A stretch of 8,166 bases of DNA from the NCBI GenBank assembly GCA_025362615.1, contig JANYFQ010000294.1, positions 1 to 8,166 of the forward strand, given 5' to 3'. The notes beneath the pieces are model-generated. The model was not told where the DNA came from, made no database searches, and saw only the letters and a list, made by a program, of their open reading frames with translations. Positions 6,104 through 8,166 of the stretch are shown piece after piece; position 1 is the stretch's first letter, and each line of letters begins with the position of its first letter. The translations under genes were made by a program, and so were the position numbers. This DNA is from Hymenobacter sp. GTDB lineage: Bacteria > Bacteroidota > Bacteroidia > Cytophagales > Hymenobacteraceae.

Positions 6104-6781
6104 ATGCTCTACAGCTTCCTCAACTCCGACGACCTCGATGCCGCCATCAAGGACGACCAGCTCACCCAGTTGGTGCGCGACGACCTGGGCCTGGTGGCCG
6201 TGGCCGAAGCCACGGCCGTGTCCTGGATGGGCGACTACCTGCGCCAGCGCTTCGACCTGGCCGCCACTTTTCCCGCCATCGGCGAGTGGGCCGCCGGCTA
6301 CGACTACGGCCCCGCTGAGCGCGTGACGGTGCCCGCGCCGGCGGCCACGCCCGCCGACTACTACACCCGCGACACGCCCACCACCGCCACCGGCTACCTG
6401 CCGCTGTATGCCTACAACGACGCGGGCCGCCTCACCAACTACGCCTGGCACCAGGGCCGCTACTACGAAGCTCTTGTCCCCAGCCTGAACGTGGAGCCGG
6501 GCACGGCCACCGGCTGGCAAGCAAGTTGGCGCGTGCGCGACCCCCGCGACCCCAAGCTGGTGAGCTTCGCCCTCGACATTGCCTTGTTTCTGCTCTTCAA
6601 ACGGGTGGCCCCGCGTCGCATTCCCGAGCTGCGGACCGCGCTGTATAACCAGGCCAAGGAGTGGCTGACGCTGGTGCGCGACGGCAACCTCACACCCGAC
6701 CTGCCCCGCCCCGTCAAAGCTGCCGACAGCAGCGACGAAATACGCTGGGGCAGCAATGTCCCCCGCCAGCAGTACTACTAG
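6104..6781 (+). CDS. Mu gp36/DUF1320-like head-completion protein with aromatic insert
   Basis: A 225-residue protein. The N-terminus MLYSFLNSDDLDAAI and a helical stretch to about residue 64, then DPKLVSFALDIALFLLFKRV followed by APRRIPELRTALYNQAKEWL and LTPDLP near the C-terminus, fit the gp36 family of Mu-like phages. Members are small adaptor or completion proteins at the head-tail connector. Between these halves (about residues 84-145) lies a Tyr/Trp-rich segment: GYLPLYAY, NYAWHQGRYYEALVP, then TGWQASW. Its pattern of aromatic-Gly-x-Tyr-Tyr with later Trp residues resembles small carbohydrate-binding folds (CBM5/12-like), but I cannot confirm homology. Such an insert would make the protein longer than a minimal gp36. 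It begins 3 bases after the methyltransferase stop and is probably translated with it. Confidence 0.7.
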   Translation: MLYSFLNSDDLDAAIKDDQLTQLVRDDLGLVAVAEATAVSWMGDYLRQRFDLAATFPAIGEWAAGYDYGPAERVTVPAPAATPADYYTRDTPTTATGYLPLYAYNDAGRLTNYAWHQGRYYEALVPSLNVEPGTATGWQASWRVRDPRDPKLVSFALDIALFLLFKRVAPRRIPELRTALYNQAKEWLTLVRDGNLTPDLPRPVKAADSSDEIRWGSNVPRQQYY

Positions 6782-6799
6782 GCCCGCCCGCTTCGCCCT

Positions 6800-6818
6800 T
6801 CTAAACGCCATCTAAACG
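6800..6818 (+). repeat. Short direct repeat TCTAAACG x2
   Basis: TCTAAACG occurs at 6800-6807 and again at 6811-6818, an 11-base period (one helical turn), in the 101-base gap between the gp36-like and portal genes. The rest of the gap is C-rich and holds no ORF, hairpin or clear promoter that I can see. The repeat could be a protein-binding site or chance. Confidence 0.4.
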
Positions 6819-6882
6819 GCCTTGCCGCCCGCCGCGCCCCCGGCCCGGCCCCGACGTTCACCCTCAGCCTTTGCGCCCGCTC

Positions 6883-8166
6883 ATGAGCCTTTTCACTCGC
6901 TTTACGAATTTCCTGCTGGCCCGTGTGCCCGACCAGCGCATCCTGGTCGAAAACGCCCTGCGCGGCGGTGCCCCGCGCGACGGGTCGGCCGCTGAGGGCG
7001 TGGTGCCCGAGGTCATCGCCCAGCGGGCCACCAGCCTCGGCGAATGGACCAACGCCGTGAACCTGGCCCGCAACCCCTTCGTGCAGAACCGCCGCGACCT
7101 CTACCGCGTGTACGACAACGTGCTGCTCGACCTCCAGCTCACCACCCTGCTCGACAAGCGCGTGGAACGGGTGCAGGCCGACAAGTTCAAAATCCTGGGG
7201 CCGGACGGCGTGGAGCAGCAGGAGCTGGCCCCGCTGCTCCAGACGATGTGGTTCCGGCAGTACATCCGCTACGTCATCGAGAGCCTGGCCTTCGGGCACA
7301 GCCTCATGGAGCTGGCCGACCAGGCCGAAAAGTCCGTTACCCTGAAGCTTGCCAATGGCCGCTCGGTGCAGTATTATCCGCTTCGCTCGCTGAAGCTGGT
7401 GCCCCGCACCCACGTCCGCCCCGAAAAGGGCCAGTGGGTGGTGAACGTCTTCGACCAGGCCGGCCCCAGCTTCCGCGACCCCGCCGTCCGCAACTTCTAC
7501 TTGGAGGCCGGCCAGCCCGACGACCTGGGCCTGCTCTACAAAATCACGCCCGTGGCGCTGGCCAAACGCTACGCCCTGGGCAACTGGGGCGAGTTCAACG
7601 ACAAGCTGGCCATCCCGTTCCGGTGGGTAGTGATGCCCAACGCCGACGCCAAGCGCGAGCAGCGCCTGGCCCAGATTATGGCCAACATGGGCAGCGCCGG
7701 CTGGGGCATCTTCCACCGGGGCGAGGAAATCAACCTGCTCGACGGGGCCAAGGGCGACCCCTACAAGTGTTTCCTGGAGATGATGATGTACTGCGACAAG
7801 CAGATGAGCAAGGTCATCAGCGGCGAAACCCTCACCACCGACGAGGGCGCGGGCTCCAAAAGCCAGGGCGTGGTCCACCAGCAGATTGCCGAGTTGAAGC
7901 ACGAAGCCGACCGCACCTTCATCGAGTACCTCACCAACGAGGAACTGATACCCCGCCTGGTGTGGCTGGGCTACCCGCTGGCCGGCTGCAAGTACGTGCG
8001 CGACGACTCGATGGAGATGGCCGCCACCGACCAGATTAAGGTGGACGCCGTGCTGCTCCAGTTCTACAACCTCGACCCGCAGTACATCGCCGACAAGTAC
8101 GACATTCCCCTGGAGCACATCAAGGGCAAGTCGGCCGAGGAGGTGGTGGACGCGCTGCGCAAGGCC
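6883..8166 (+). CDS. Portal protein, DUF935 / Mu gp29-like (partial)
   Basis: The frame is open for 428 codons from the ATG at 6883 to the window edge, so the C-terminus is missing. Complete relatives such as Mu gp29 are about 500 residues. Portal proteins form the dodecameric ring at one head vertex through which terminase drives DNA and to which the tail joins. Family signs are NPFVQNRRDLYRVYDNVLLD, then LTTLLDKRVERVQ near the N-terminus, ESLAFGHSLMEL (133-143), IPFRWVVMP, GWGIFHRGEEINLLDG and the characteristic KVISGETLTTDEGAGSKSQG followed by VVHQQI (310-334). MSLFTRFTNFLLAR is a plausible N-terminus, and I see no Shine-Dalgarno site. It belongs to the rightward packaging operon, 101 bases after the previous gene. 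Long ORFs antisense to it are composition artefacts. Confidence 0.92.
   Translation, partial: MSLFTRFTNFLLARVPDQRILVENALRGGAPRDGSAAEGVVPEVIAQRATSLGEWTNAVNLARNPFVQNRRDLYRVYDNVLLDLQLTTLLDKRVERVQADKFKILGPDGVEQQELAPLLQTMWFRQYIRYVIESLAFGHSLMELADQAEKSVTLKLANGRSVQYYPLRSLKLVPRTHVRPEKGQWVVNVFDQAGPSFRDPAVRNFYLEAGQPDDLGLLYKITPVALAKRYALGNWGEFNDKLAIPFRWVVMPNADAKREQRLAQIMANMGSAGWGIFHRGEEINLLDGAKGDPYKCFLEMMMYCDKQMSKVISGETLTTDEGAGSKSQGVVHQQIAELKHEADRTFIEYLTNEELIPRLVWLGYPLAGCKYVRDDSMEMAATDQIKVDAVLLQFYNLDPQYIADKYDIPLEHIKGKSAEEVVDALRKA

Noticed and set aside
7044..8039. 331-codon plus-strand ORF inside the portal gene in another frame
   Set aside because: It is Arg/Pro/Gly-rich, an out-of-frame reading of the portal gene; the portal frame itself has conserved motifs.
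6778..8118. 446-codon ORF on the minus strand opposite the portal gene
   Set aside because: It is antisense to a clear DUF935 portal frame. Its Gly/Val/His/Leu-rich composition is what reversed GC-rich codons produce, and it shows no recognisable motif.

Overview
The window looks like the structural core of a tailed-phage genome or prophage, most likely from a high-GC member of the Bacteroidota (Hymenobacter or a relative). This host assignment is an inference. It rests on the protein families, on GC of roughly 70% or more in the stretches I counted, on mostly absent Shine-Dalgarno sequences, and on A/T-rich tracts just ahead of some starts. No host gene, tRNA, rRNA, integrase, transposase or CRISPR array is visible.

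The layout is divergent around a control region at about 3162-3350. Leftward on the minus strand come a ClpP-like head-maturation protease fused to a scaffold-like tail (2001-3161), the major capsid protein (1037-1930), a zinc-dependent N-acetylmuramoyl-L-alanine amidase (endolysin, 494-922) and a multi-membrane-segment protein that leaves the window (1-470, probably lysis-related). Rightward on the plus strand come a helix-turn-helix small terminase subunit (3351-3812), the large terminase (3805-5334), a beta-class DNA methyltransferase (5345-6100), a Mu gp36/DUF1320-like head-completion protein (6104-6781) and a DUF935/Mu gp29-like portal protein that runs off the right edge (6883-8166).

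The genes cover two jobs. The right arm recognises, cuts and pumps DNA through the portal, and the methyltransferase probably marks phage DNA against host restriction. The left arm builds and matures the capsid shell, then breaks the cell wall. In most phages with this gene set, portal, protease and capsid lie on one strand in one late operon. Here the packaging/portal and capsid/lysis modules point away from each other.

The most striking non-coding feature is a 53-bp near-perfect palindrome (3209-3261) in the divergent region. It can also be read as two tandem 21-bp operator-like sites, ATTGGTG-N7-CACCAAT, with a 22-bp period. Other points of interest are an AT-rich specificity region inside the methyltransferase, a probable in-frame internal start for a separate scaffold, an aromatic-rich insertion in the gp36-like protein, and a possible fusion of holin-like segments with a spanin-like domain in the left-edge gene.
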